Positions 56,766 through 64,000 of a stretch of DNA of 64,000 nucleotides are shown one piece after another. Under the pieces are notes generated by a model. The model had not been told where the DNA came from, ran no database searches, and saw only the letters and a program-made list of their open reading frames with translations. Origin of the DNA: an uncultured Finegoldia sp. GTDB taxonomy: Bacteria; Bacillota; Clostridia; Tissierellales; Peptoniphilaceae. The stretch lies in contig NZ_CAAFUQ010000057.1 in assembly GCF_900766215.1 (NCBI RefSeq), positions 1 to 64,000 on the forward strand. The letters are read 5' to 3'. A program made the position numbers and the translations under genes. The first letter of the stretch is position 1; each line of letters begins with the position of its first letter.

Positions 56766-57728
56766 ATGAAAACTGACAAAATAATTTTAAGAAAATTTAC
56801 AATAAATGATGCAGAAAAAATGTTTGAAAATTGGTCAAGTGACAGCAGGGTTACGAAGTTTTTGACATGGAAGCCATACACAAAAGTCTCAGAATCTGAA
56901 AATATTATCAAACAATGGATAAATGATGACAAGAACATCAATTTTGCGATTTGTAACACTGACGATGAAAACATCGGTAGCATTGCAGCTAGGTTAATCA
57001 AAGAAAACCCCAAGACTTATAATATCGGTTATTGTTTGGGATACGATTATTGGTCACAGGGAATAATGACCGAGTCTTTGAAACTCGTGCTAAAATATTT
57101 GTTTGAAGAAAAACACGCAGTAAGAGTAGAAGCCACACACGACAGGAGAAATCCTGCAAGTGGAAAAGTAATGATGAACGCAAATATGAAATACGAAGGA
57201 TGTCTTAGAAAATCAGCCACAAATAACCAAGGTGTTGCAGATTCTTGTATGTATTCTATGATTGATGAAGATTACGAATGTGATTTTGTGATTCCTGAAT
57301 TTGATGAGATGAATTTCAGACAAGAATTGTTGGCGGATGAAAAGACGATGAGTTTCAATGAAAAATACGGCGGAGCTATTGATTTCTCAGAAGACAAATG
57401 GCAAAGCTGGTATGACAAATGGATAAACTCTGAAGACAGATTTTACTATTATATTATGGGTCGTAACAAGCCTGTCGGAGAATGTTGTATATATAAGGAA
57501 GATGATAGGTGGATTTGCAGTTTAATTGTAAAAGATGAATACAGAAACAACGGCTACGGAAAAAAAGGGTTGATGTTTTTGATTGATTTGGCAAAAAAAC
57601 TAGACATAGATGAGCTATATGACAATATTGGTATCAGCAATCATTCATTAAATTTGTTTTTGAAATGTGGATTTGAAATCGTGGACACTAATGAAGAGCA
57701 TTCAACTGTGAGATTTAAAATACGTTAA
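56766..57728 (+). CDS. Tandem GNAT acetyltransferase
   Basis: This 320-residue protein is made of two GNAT-like halves. The first (about 1-180) is a RimJ-type enzyme with KIILRKFTINDAEKMFENW, then YCLGYDYWSQGIMTESLKLVL and RRNPASGKVMMNANMKYEG. The second (about 185-320) is shorter and carries CSLIVKDEYRNNGYGKKGLMFLIDLA, which contains a Q/RxxGxG/A-like CoA loop, and ends NLFLKCGFEIVDT. Either half may be catalytic. Such double GNATs can acetylate antibiotics or peptides, but no substrate is suggested here. It stands alone. Confidence 0.82.
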   Translation: MKTDKIILRKFTINDAEKMFENWSSDSRVTKFLTWKPYTKVSESENIIKQWINDDKNINFAICNTDDENIGSIAARLIKENPKTYNIGYCLGYDYWSQGIMTESLKLVLKYLFEEKHAVRVEATHDRRNPASGKVMMNANMKYEGCLRKSATNNQGVADSCMYSMIDEDYECDFVIPEFDEMNFRQELLADEKTMSFNEKYGGAIDFSEDKWQSWYDKWINSEDRFYYYIMGRNKPVGECCIYKEDDRWICSLIVKDEYRNNGYGKKGLMFLIDLAKKLDIDELYDNIGISNHSLNLFLKCGFEIVDTNEEHSTVRFKIR

Positions 57729-57819
57729 CTTGTATTAATTTTTTGCTAGTAGTATGATGTAATATATATTTTTATTTTTAGATATTTGAATTAGATTGAA
57801 TTTTAGAATGGATGATTAG

Positions 57820-59160
57820 ATGAAGAATAAGAAATTTTACAGAAGAGCGATAGAGGTCGCATGGCCGTCGGTGTTGGAGAGTTTTTTCATAGCACTTGCG
57901 GGAATTATCGACACTTATATGGTATCTTCGATTGGAAGCTCTGCAGTAGCGGCAGTAGGTCTTACAACGCAACCTAAATTTATAGCATTGTCGATATTTT
58001 TCGCCATAAACATCGCAACATCAGCACTTGTAGCCAGACGTCTCGGTGAAGAAGACAAAGAAGGAGCAAACAGAATACTTGTCACAGCGATTATCATGGG
58101 ACTTGTTCTAACAGTTGTGATAAGCACTTTGATGGTGTATTTTTCAGATAGCATATTGAGACTTGCAGGAAGTAACTCAGACACGCATACTGATGCACTG
58201 AATTATTTCAGGATAATAATGGGTGGAATGCTTTTTTCCGTAGTTAGCATGGCGATAAATGCAGCACAAAGAGGATCGGGAAACACGAGAATTGCCTTCA
58301 CGACCAACTTAGTGTCTAGTATTGTCAATATATTTTTCAACTACTGTTTGATAGGTGGTAATTTTGGTTTTCCGAAGATGGAAGTTTCAGGAGCAGCGCT
58401 TGCAACAGTACTTGGAACAGTCGTAAGTAGTATTATGTGCATCAGATCTCTTTTCAGAAAAGATGGTTTCGTACAAATCAAATACATTTTCAAGAAGAAA
58501 ATCAAACCAACAGTTGAAGTATTCACAAGTATCGTCAAACTTGGAACCAATTTGTTCGTAGAAAATATAGCCATGAGAATCGGATTCTTGACAACAGCAT
58601 TGATGGCAGCAGGACTAGGAACTGACACATTTGCAGCACACAACGTAGGAATGAATCTTCTTAGCATTTGTTTTGCGTTCGCAGACGGGATGCAAGTTGC
58701 AGCAGTCGTTCTAACAGGATCAAGCCTTGGCGCTGGCAAGAAAGAAAACGCCAAGATTTACGGCAAAGTCTGCCAACGAATAGGACTTATGATATCTCTT
58801 GTACTATCTTTGATATTGTTGTTATTTGGAAAAGGAATATTCCATTTGTTCTTCGACAAACTCTCCATCATAGAAACAGGAGAAATCATCGCAAGATTCA
58901 TCACAGTAATAGTCCTTCTACAAATCTCACAAATCATCTACGGAGGATGTTTGAGATCAGCAGGTGATGTAAAATACACATTAATCTCTTCAATCATAAG
59001 TGTAACAATCATAAGGACAGTAGTAACATACATCCTTGTATCTGTGTTTGAAATGGGAATCGTGGGAATATGGCTAGGAATCTTCTCCGACCAATTCTCT
59101 AGATACATGTTCAATTCAATCAGATTTAGACAAGGTAAATGGGTTAACATTAAAATATAA
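57820..59160 (+). CDS. MATE family efflux transporter
   Basis: This 446-residue membrane protein has twelve helices in two bundles. The family start FYRRAIEVAWPSVLESFFIALAGIIDTYMVS is followed by AVAAVGLTTQPKF and the repeat-two equivalent AAHNVGMNLLSICFAFADGMQVAAVV. MATE pumps export cationic drugs or metabolites with sodium or protons. The gene is monocistronic; the ribosome binding site is weak (GGATGATTAG). It converges on the HdeD-like gene with a shared, elaborate terminator between. Confidence 0.92.
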   Translation: MKNKKFYRRAIEVAWPSVLESFFIALAGIIDTYMVSSIGSSAVAAVGLTTQPKFIALSIFFAINIATSALVARRLGEEDKEGANRILVTAIIMGLVLTVVISTLMVYFSDSILRLAGSNSDTHTDALNYFRIIMGGMLFSVVSMAINAAQRGSGNTRIAFTTNLVSSIVNIFFNYCLIGGNFGFPKMEVSGAALATVLGTVVSSIMCIRSLFRKDGFVQIKYIFKKKIKPTVEVFTSIVKLGTNLFVENIAMRIGFLTTALMAAGLGTDTFAAHNVGMNLLSICFAFADGMQVAAVVLTGSSLGAGKKENAKIYGKVCQRIGLMISLVLSLILLLFGKGIFHLFFDKLSIIETGEIIARFITVIVLLQISQIIYGGCLRSAGDVKYTLISSIISVTIIRTVVTYILVSVFEMGIVGIWLGIFSDQFSRYMFNSIRFRQGKWVNIKI

Positions 59161-59242
59161 AAAATCGTCTCGTTTTGATATGTACCATCCTTACTGGATG
59201 ACCCGGTAAAGATGGCACACATCATTTTGAGACGATTTTTTT
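59161..59242. terminator. Long multi-stem bidirectional terminator
   Basis: AAAATCGTCTC (59161-59171) and GAGACGATTTT (59229-59239) form the basal stem. Inside, CCATC/GATGG (59185-59189 with 59211-59215) and TTACTGG/CCGGTAA (59191-59197 with 59203-59209) extend it to an about 80-nt hairpin capped by ATGAC. T runs end both strands' transcripts. It is unusually large for a simple terminator. Confidence 0.8.
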
Positions 59243-59774
59243 AATACTCATGTTTGAAAGCATATGCAATATATTTAACGCCAGATATTGTCAAATACAT
59301 TCCGATTAAAAATACAACCGTAAAAGATGCTCTTAAAGGATTGTACAACATCATAATTCCAAGAATTAAAGTAATAATATTAATTATGATATTAAGATGG
59401 TAAAGTCCACCTGGAACAAACCTTAGATATCTTCCGAAACTAATATCGTTGATTGAATCGATAATAAACCAAATCGAGAACACATACGGAATGATCAATA
59501 CAGCAGATTCGACATTAAAAACAAGAATGAGGCCAAGTATTATATCTATTATGCTTATCCAAAAGAATAATTTTATGTTCAGACTTGTAAAATCTTTTAT
59601 ATTTTTATAAATTAAAACTCCGCCTACGCCTTTAACAATTGCAATTATTCCAAAATAAATCACCAGACTCGCTAAGCTGGCATATGGATTTTTAAAAGCT
59701 ATGAATGAAACTATAATAAAACAAATACCTGTAATAAGAGACATCCAATCAACTGATTTCTTTTCTTCTACCAT
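59241..59774 (-). CDS. HdeD-like DUF308 membrane protein
   Basis: This 177-residue protein has six helices in the HdeD/DUF308 pattern, with three repeated pairs of helices (SLITGICFIIVSFIAFKNPY; IIDIILGLILVFNVESAV; IITLILGIMMLYNPLRAS). HdeD is linked to acid resistance in enteric bacteria, but the Gram-positive members have no known function. AGGAGGTGTTAGT precedes the ATG. It converges on the MATE gene and uses the shared terminator. The start MVEEKKSVDW is polar and inside the cell. Confidence 0.88.
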   Translation of the reverse strand: MVEEKKSVDWMSLITGICFIIVSFIAFKNPYASLASLVIYFGIIAIVKGVGGVLIYKNIKDFTSLNIKLFFWISIIDIILGLILVFNVESAVLIIPYVFSIWFIIDSINDISFGRYLRFVPGGLYHLNIIINIITLILGIMMLYNPLRASFTVVFLIGMYLTISGVKYIAYAFKHEY

Positions 59775-59872
59775 ACTAACACCTCCTTAAATTGTTGATA
59801 TACTTTATATACCCAGATTTAAAGAATATTATTCACTAAATATTAAAAAAATTATTAACAACACTTTGTTGA

Positions 59873-59929
59873 AAGTTAAAACGAAAATTGTTGGATGAAA
59901 ATTTGTCGCAAGTTAAAACGAAAAATGTT
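59873..59929. repeat. 20-bp direct repeat pair
   Basis: AAGTTAAAACGAAAATTGTT (59873-59892) recurs as AAGTTAAAACGAAAAATGTT (59910-59929) with one difference. The stretch 59775-60286 has no gene; besides these repeats it holds the palindrome at 59951 and an AT-rich tract. Confidence 0.75.
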
Positions 59930-59950
59930 ACCGAAAATTACTGACGACAC

Positions 59951-60165
59951 TTCTTAGCAATAAAAACAAAAATAGTTTTAGCTAAGAATATCATTCGTAA
60001 AAAATAATCACAAATTCTAGCGAAGTGAACCGTGAAAAAATCTCACTCGTGCCAGAGCGAAGCTCGCACTTGAGATTTTAGGTTCACAAGCTTTGAATTT
60101 GTCTATTTTTGGAGACAGATATTCGTGCTAAATTATTTTTGTTTTTGAGATACGCTTAGCAAGCG
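59951..60165. repeat. Second long imperfect inverted repeat (about 215 bp)
   Basis: Two arms pair around a centre near 60058. ACAAATTCTAGCGAAGTGAACC (about 60010-60031) matches the complement of GGTTCACAAGCTTTGAATTTGT. Further out, AATAAAAACAAAAATAGTTTTAGC (about 59959-59982) matches the complement of the segment ending near 60160. The right arm shares GATACGCTTA and GCAAGC with the palindrome at 11971-12254, so the two may be one family. No ORF is inside. Confidence 0.7.
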
Positions 60166-60286
60166 AAAATCTATAAAAAAATCTCCCGAAACTCATTTTA
60201 TTCCACGTGCTTTTATTATATAATAAGGAAGGAAACAAATTTTTCGTAAAAATGTTGAAATTTTACAAAAAAACTTCAAAAAAGTG

Positions 60287-60315
60287 TTGACATTGTAGTA
60301 TAGACAATGTATAAT
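60287..60315 (+). promoter_or_regulatory. Consensus promoter of the S10 operon
   Basis: TTGACA (60287-60292) and TATAAT (60310-60315) are 17 bases apart, a full consensus sigma-A promoter as expected for ribosomal protein genes. Confidence 0.92.
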
Positions 60316-60321
60316 ACCAGT

Positions 60322-60535
60322 TGTGCCTAAAGTTAGTAAGCGTAGAAGTGGAAGGTTGCTCGGGAAACGTGATTAATCTTCCGAGGTAATTTTCACCGAG
60401 AAGTCCTACAAGATTAGGGCGATGGGTTAAACTTTTTAAAAAAGTTTTTTAAATTTTAGGTCACTGTACACCCGGGAGGGTGTATGAACATAACCCAGCA
60501 AGACGCTTCTTCAAAAATTTAGAGGAGGTGCCTAA
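60322..60535 (+). promoter_or_regulatory. Structured 5' leader of the S10 operon
   Basis: About 214 bases separate the promoter from rpsJ. Visible helices are GGAAGGTT/AATCTTCC around 60350-60382, CCTA/TAGG near 60405-60418, a weak A/T hairpin AACTTTT/AAAAGTT (60430-60446) that runs into T residues, and TACACCC-GGGA-GGGTGTA (60467-60484). The A/T hairpin could act as an attenuator. L4 autoregulation is known for S10 leaders in E. coli; whether this leader works that way is not shown. Confidence 0.5.
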
Positions 60536-60844
60536 ATGGCAAATCAAAAAATCAGAATCAGACTAAGAGCTTATGATCACGAATTAATCGATCAATCAGC
60601 TCAAAAAATCGTTGAGGCAGCTAAGAGAACTGACGTTAAAGTTTCAGGTCCTATTCCGTTGCCAACAGAAAAAGAAGTTATTACAATCTTAAGAGCTGTT
60701 CACAAGTACAAAGACTCAAGAGAACAATTCGAACAAAGAACACATAAGAGATTAATCGATATCATTAATCCTAACGCAAAGACATTGGAAGCGCTTAAAA
60801 AGCTTAACCTTCCTGCCGGCGTAGATATCGAAATTAAACTTTAA
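60536..60844 (+). CDS. rpsJ: 30S ribosomal protein S10
   Basis: This 102-residue protein of normal length binds 16S rRNA in the head of the small subunit and also acts as NusE in antitermination. The family pattern [25 protein letters not shown], then [16 protein letters not shown] and the [14 protein letters not shown] loop are complete. AGAGGAGGTGCC precedes the ATG. It is the first gene of the S10 operon and is followed 75 bases later by rplC. Confidence 0.98.
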   Translation: MANQKIRIRLRAYDHELIDQSAQKIVEAAKRTDVKVSGPIPLPTEKEVITILRAVHKYKDSREQFEQRTHKRLIDIINPNAKTLEALKKLNLPAGVDIEIKL

Positions 60845-60919
60845 TCTTAGTATGATTGTAAAGCAATCCGCTGTAAGTAAAATTTTAATGTGGATATCAC
60901 ACTATAGGAGGTGTACTCA

Positions 60920-61549
60920 ATGAAGAGTATTTTAGGTAAAAAAATCGGAATGACTCAAATCTTCGACGAAGATGGTACTGTTGTTCCAGTAACTGTCATT
61001 GAAGCGGGTCCAATGGTTGTTACACAAATCAAAACTAAAGAAAAAGAAGGATATAACGCAATTCAAGTTGGTTACATTGAAAAGAAAGAAAAACATGTAA
61101 ACCAACCAATGAGAGGTCATTTTGGCAAAGCAGGCGTTTCATTCAAGAAACACTTAAGAGAGTTCAAAATTAATGATGACGAACAATTTAACCTTGGCGA
61201 TGAAATCAAATTAGATATTTTCCAAGACGGAGACGTTGTGGATGTTATCGGTATTTCAAAAGGTAAGGGAACTCAAGGTGCAATAGTTAGACACAACTAT
61301 TCAAGAGGACCTATGGGACACGGTTCTAAATCACACAGAGTTGCAGGTGCAAGAAGTGCCGGATCTTATCCAGCAAGAGTTTTCAAAGGACGTAAAGGTT
61401 CTGGAAAGATGGGTCACGACCGTGTAACTGTTCAAAACTTGAAAATTGTTAAAGTTGACAATGAAAGAAACTTACTTCTTATTAAGGGAGCTGTTCCAGG
61501 AAACAAAGGTGGAGTAGTTACTGTTAGAGAAGCTATTAAGTCAAAATAG
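60920..61549 (+). CDS. rplC: 50S ribosomal protein L3
   Basis: This 209-residue protein binds near the 3' end of 23S rRNA and nucleates large-subunit assembly. MKSILGKKIGMTQIFDEDGTVVPVTVIEAGP opens the protein, and the long loop HGSKSHRVAGARSAGSYPARVFKGRKGSGKMG reaches toward the peptidyl transferase centre. The in-frame GTG at 60911 is part of the GGAGGTG site and is not the start; ATG 60920 fits. It is in the standard operon order, 15 bases before rplD. Confidence 0.98.
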   Translation: MKSILGKKIGMTQIFDEDGTVVPVTVIEAGPMVVTQIKTKEKEGYNAIQVGYIEKKEKHVNQPMRGHFGKAGVSFKKHLREFKINDDEQFNLGDEIKLDIFQDGDVVDVIGISKGKGTQGAIVRHNYSRGPMGHGSKSHRVAGARSAGSYPARVFKGRKGSGKMGHDRVTVQNLKIVKVDNERNLLLIKGAVPGNKGGVVTVREAIKSK

Positions 61550-61564
61550 GAAGGAGGATGAAAC

Positions 61565-62188
61565 ATGCCTAAAGTTCAAATTTTAAACCAACAAGGAGAA
61601 AATGTTGGAGAATTAGAATTAAATGAAGCCATTTTCGGCGTTGATGTTAATGAGCACGTTGTTTACGAAGTAGTTAAAAACCAACTTGCTAATAAAAGAC
61701 AAGGCACACAATCTGCTAAAACTCGTAGTGAGGTAAGAGGTGGAGGAAAGAAGCCTTGGAGACAAAAAGGTACAGGTAGAGCAAGACAAGGATCTATTAG
61801 ATCTCCACAATGGAGAGGTGGTGGGGTAGTATTCGCTCCAAAGCCTAGAGATTACAGCTACGCTGTTCCTAAGAAAGTTAGAAGACTTGCAATCAAATCA
61901 GTGTTAACTTCAAAGGTTAATGACAATGAAATGATCGTTTTAGATAAATTAAACTTAGATGCTATTAGCACTAAAAAAGCTGTTGAAGTTTTGAAGAACA
62001 TCAAAGCTGATAAGAAAGCATTAGTAGTTATTGATAAAAATGATGATACACTTTACAGATCATTTAGAAACATTGAAAATGTAGCTATTTGCGAAGCTAG
62101 ATTAATCAATGTATATGATTGTTTGAAATACAACTCATTAGTTATTACAACTGATGCTGTTAAAATTCTTGAGGAGGTGTTTCAATAA
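61565..62188 (+). CDS. rplD: 50S ribosomal protein L4
   Basis: This 207-residue L4 lines the peptide exit tunnel and in some bacteria represses the S10 operon. The extended rRNA-binding loop is visible: [39 protein letters not shown]. Near the end is [30 protein letters not shown] precedes the ATG. Its stop shares a base with the rplW start (TAATG), so the two are coupled. Confidence 0.98.
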   Translation: MPKVQILNQQGENVGELELNEAIFGVDVNEHVVYEVVKNQLANKRQGTQSAKTRSEVRGGGKKPWRQKGTGRARQGSIRSPQWRGGGVVFAPKPRDYSYAVPKKVRRLAIKSVLTSKVNDNEMIVLDKLNLDAISTKKAVEVLKNIKADKKALVVIDKNDDTLYRSFRNIENVAICEARLINVYDCLKYNSLVITTDAVKILEEVFQ

Positions 62189-62478
62189 TGAAATCACCAT
62201 ATGATATTATTTTGAAACCAATTATTTCTGAAGATTCTATGGAAAAAATGGAAGACAAGAAATATGTATTCAAAGTAGATAAAAATGCGAATAAAATAGA
62301 AATCAGAAACGCTATCGAAAAGATTTTTGATGTTAAAGTAAAATCTGTTAACACTATGAACGTTAAAGGAAAAGTTAAGAGAATGGGCGCTCACAGTGGT
62401 AAGAGATCTGATTGGAAGAAAGCTATAGTTGCATTAACAGAAGATTCAAAAGAAATTGAATTTTTCGAAGGAATGTAA
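62188..62478 (+). CDS. rplW: 50S ribosomal protein L23
   Basis: This 96-residue protein sits at the exit tunnel and docks trigger factor and SRP. The conserved [26 protein letters not shown] start and the [25 protein letters not shown] middle are complete, with a lysine-rich loop before the end. Its ATG overlaps the rplD stop by one base, and GAGGAGGTG inside rplD is its ribosome binding site. Confidence 0.98.
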   Translation: MKSPYDIILKPIISEDSMEKMEDKKYVFKVDKNANKIEIRNAIEKIFDVKVKSVNTMNVKGKVKRMGAHSGKRSDWKKAIVALTEDSKEIEFFEGM

Positions 62479-62494
62479 TTAAGGGGGTAAAAAC

Positions 62495-63325
62495 ATGGCA
62501 ATAAAAAAATATAAACCGACTTCTGCCGGTGTACGTGGTATGAGTGTTTTATCTTTTGATGAAATCACAAAAACTACTCCTGAAAAATCATTAACTGTTA
62601 GCTTAAACAAATCTGGCGGAAGAAACTCTTATGGTAGAGTTACTACTCGTCACAGAGGCGGCGGAGCTAAGAGAAAATATAGAATTATAGATTTTAAGAG
62701 AAATAAAGACGGTATCAAAGCTGTTGTTAAATCAATCGAATACGATCCAAACAGAACAGCAAATATCGCTTTGTTACAATATGAAGATGGTGAAAAGAGA
62801 TACATCATTCAACCACAAGGTTTAAAAGTTGGAGATGTAGTTGAAAGTGGTGCGGATGTAGATATCATTCCTGGTAATGCTCTTCCATTGAGAAACATTC
62901 CAGTAGGTACTACAGTTCACAACATTGAAATGAAAGTTGGCAAAGGAGCTCAATTAGTTAGAACAGCTGGTGCTGAAGCACAACTTATGGCTAAAGAAGG
63001 TAAATTTGCTCAATTAAGATTACCATCAGGAGAATTTAGATTAATTCACCTTGACTGTAAAGCTACTGTAGGTCAAGTTGGAAATATCTCTCACGAATTG
63101 GTTACAATTGGTAAGGCTGGACGTAACAGACACTTAGGTAAGAGACCTTACGTAAGAGGTTCAGCAATGAACCCAGTAGATCACCCTCACGGTGGTGGTG
63201 AAGGTAGAGCACCAATCGGTAGACCAGCTCCTTCAACTCCATGGGGTAAACCAGCACTTGGACTTAAGACTCGTAAGAAAAACAAAAAGTCTAATAAGTA
63301 CATTGTAAGAAGAAGAAAGAAATAA
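62495..63325 (+). CDS. rplB: 50S ribosomal protein L2
   Basis: This 276-residue protein is needed for subunit association and peptidyl transfer. The start [22 protein letters not shown], the RNA-binding [13 protein letters not shown] [24 protein letters not shown], and the C-terminal [20 protein letters not shown] with the conserved His are all present. It ends in a basic tail. AAGGGGGTAAAAAC precedes the ATG. Operon order is standard. Confidence 0.98.
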   Translation: MAIKKYKPTSAGVRGMSVLSFDEITKTTPEKSLTVSLNKSGGRNSYGRVTTRHRGGGAKRKYRIIDFKRNKDGIKAVVKSIEYDPNRTANIALLQYEDGEKRYIIQPQGLKVGDVVESGADVDIIPGNALPLRNIPVGTTVHNIEMKVGKGAQLVRTAGAEAQLMAKEGKFAQLRLPSGEFRLIHLDCKATVGQVGNISHELVTIGKAGRNRHLGKRPYVRGSAMNPVDHPHGGGEGRAPIGRPAPSTPWGKPALGLKTRKKNKKSNKYIVRRRKK

Positions 63326-63337
63326 CGGAGGGATAGA

Positions 63338-63622
63338 ATGAGTAGATCACTTAAAAAAGGACCTTTCTGCGATGAACACTTAATGAAGAAAGTGGAAGAA
63401 CTTAACAAAAACGATGAAAAGAAGATTATTAAAACTTGGTCTCGTCGTTCTACAATATTCCCTAACTTCGTAGGTCACACAATTGCAGTTCACGATGGAA
63501 GAAAGCATGTACCTGTTTATATTACTGACGATATGGTTGGTCATAAATTAGGAGAATTTGTTCCTACAAGAACATACAAAGGTCACATTAAAAACGAAAA
63601 AACGAGTAAGGTTCGTAATTAA
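63338..63622 (+). CDS. rpsS: 30S ribosomal protein S19
   Basis: This 94-residue protein forms a complex with S13 at the head of the small subunit near the A-site t[25 protein letters not shown] opens it, followed by [32 protein letters not shown] and the [10 protein letters not shown] end. The gene starts 12 bases after rplB with ACGGAGGGATAG as ribosome binding site. Confidence 0.98.
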   Translation: MSRSLKKGPFCDEHLMKKVEELNKNDEKKIIKTWSRRSTIFPNFVGHTIAVHDGRKHVPVYITDDMVGHKLGEFVPTRTYKGHIKNEKTSKVRN

Positions 63623-63639
63623 TATAAGGAGGTATGACA

Positions 63640-63978
63640 ATGCAAGCTAAAGCTATAGCGAAATATGTACGTATTTCTCCTCTAAAAGTTAACTTTATAT
63701 GCAAAGAAATTAGAGGTAAACAAGTTGATGAAGCCCTTGCTATATTGAAATTCACTCCTAAAAAAGGTGCTAGAATTTTAGAAAAAGTGCTAAATTCAGC
63801 AATTGCAAACGCAGAACACAATTTTGGATTAAACAGAGAAGATCTTTTTGTATCACAAGCATACGCTAATAATGCTCCAGTAATGAAAAGATGGAGACCA
63901 AAAGCTAAAGGAATGGCTTATCCAATCCTTAAAAGATCAAGTCATGTTGGCGTAGTTGTAGAAGAAAGAGAATTATAA
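63640..63978 (+). CDS. rplV: 50S ribosomal protein L22
   Basis: This 112-residue protein's beta-hairpin narrows the exit tunnel. [31 protein letters not shown] starts the protein, and the hairpin [26 protein letters not shown] closes it. AAGGAGG ends at 63632, one base before an in-frame ATG at 63634 but 7 bases before the ATG at 63640, so I prefer the latter. Operon order is standard. Confidence 0.97.
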   Translation: MQAKAIAKYVRISPLKVNFICKEIRGKQVDEALAILKFTPKKGARILEKVLNSAIANAEHNFGLNREDLFVSQAYANNAPVMKRWRPKAKGMAYPILKRSSHVGVVVEEREL

Positions 63979-63989
63979 GGAGGAGTCTG

Positions 63990-64000
63990 ATGGGTCAAAA
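63990..64000 (+). CDS. rpsC: 30S ribosomal protein S3, first codons (partial)
   Basis: After AAGGAGGAGTCTG an ATG begins MGQ, the usual start of S3, exactly where rpsC stands in the S10 operon. The rest lies beyond the window. Identity is from operon position and the first residues. Confidence 0.85.

Noticed and set aside
1..64000. Prophage, insertion sequence or conjugative element
   Set aside because: No integrase, transposase, relaxase or phage structural gene was seen. The TraX-like protein alone is not evidence for conjugation.

Overview
The window is AT-rich (roughly one third G+C), gene-dense DNA from a low-GC Gram-positive bacterium. It has strong GGAGG ribosome binding sites, T-box leaders upstream of serS and proS, a Bacillus/Clostridium-type yybS-gdpP-rplI-dnaB cluster, and secreted proteins with cell-wall-binding type 2 (CWB2) repeats. 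Gene content and style fit an anaerobic coccus of the Peptoniphilaceae (Tissierellia), with Finegoldia as the best guess. That assignment is inference from content, not from a database match.

Layout. 1-4320: end of tuf, a stand-alone ATP-cone protein, two secreted CWB2 proteins and small unknowns. 4391-12005: a replication and c-di-AMP cluster (yybS-like, gdpP, rplI, dnaB, an acetyltransferase, DnaD-like and DnaI-like helicase loaders, the epimerase half of Nnr). 12006-13713: a long imperfect palindrome, then a structured leader in front of an ECF S-component and a radical SAM enzyme that look like a queuosine-salvage pair. 13778-20120: a lipoprotein, small membrane proteins, two DD-carboxypeptidases, T-box-controlled serS, a glycosyltransferase and a tRNA-Arg(CCT) with an unusual D-stem. 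20210-33930: mostly single genes, including a two-gene putative DNA-repair radical SAM pair, BrnQ, an ArsD-like protein with no cysteine, tRNA-Ser(CGA), an MsrA-MsrB fusion, a radical SAM/SPASM-like protein with a TetR regulator, and a secreted K/E-rich protein with a C-terminal anchor. 34204-37732: glycosyltransferase plus WecC and WecB, the ManNAcA branch of surface polysaccharide synthesis.

The most unusual locus is 37739-38780. In a stretch without long ORFs, the minus strand carries a compact operon: a consensus promoter (TTGACA-17-TATAAT), a leader with two tiny overlapping reading frames, and three tandem paralogous genes for 49-57-residue peptides. Each peptide gene has a strong ribosome binding site, and a terminator closes the unit. 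The peptides share a central MxSMxFA...ERxxPLFxS motif and a basic tail ending in Ala. I do not recognise the family. Repeated AGGAAAAC sites lie upstream of the promoter. Nearby on the same strand is an ABC transporter/two-component operon (40062-43898), and at 44616-45484 a secreted protein with a Gly/Ala-rich hydrophobic stretch is translationally coupled to a two-TM protein that looks like an immunity partner.

45752-59774: purA; a TetR-MMPL-heptad-repeat export operon with palindromic operators at its promoter; T-box-controlled proS; a Fic protein behind a 52-bp tandem repeat that overlaps its promoter; ArsM; a double GNAT; a MATE pump; and an HdeD-like membrane protein. 59873-60165 holds direct repeats and a second long imperfect palindrome. 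60287-64000 is the start of the S10 ribosomal protein operon (promoter, about 215-nt leader, rpsJ-rplC-rplD-rplW-rplB-rpsS-rplV-rpsC'). I saw no CRISPR array, intact insertion sequence, prophage or rRNA.
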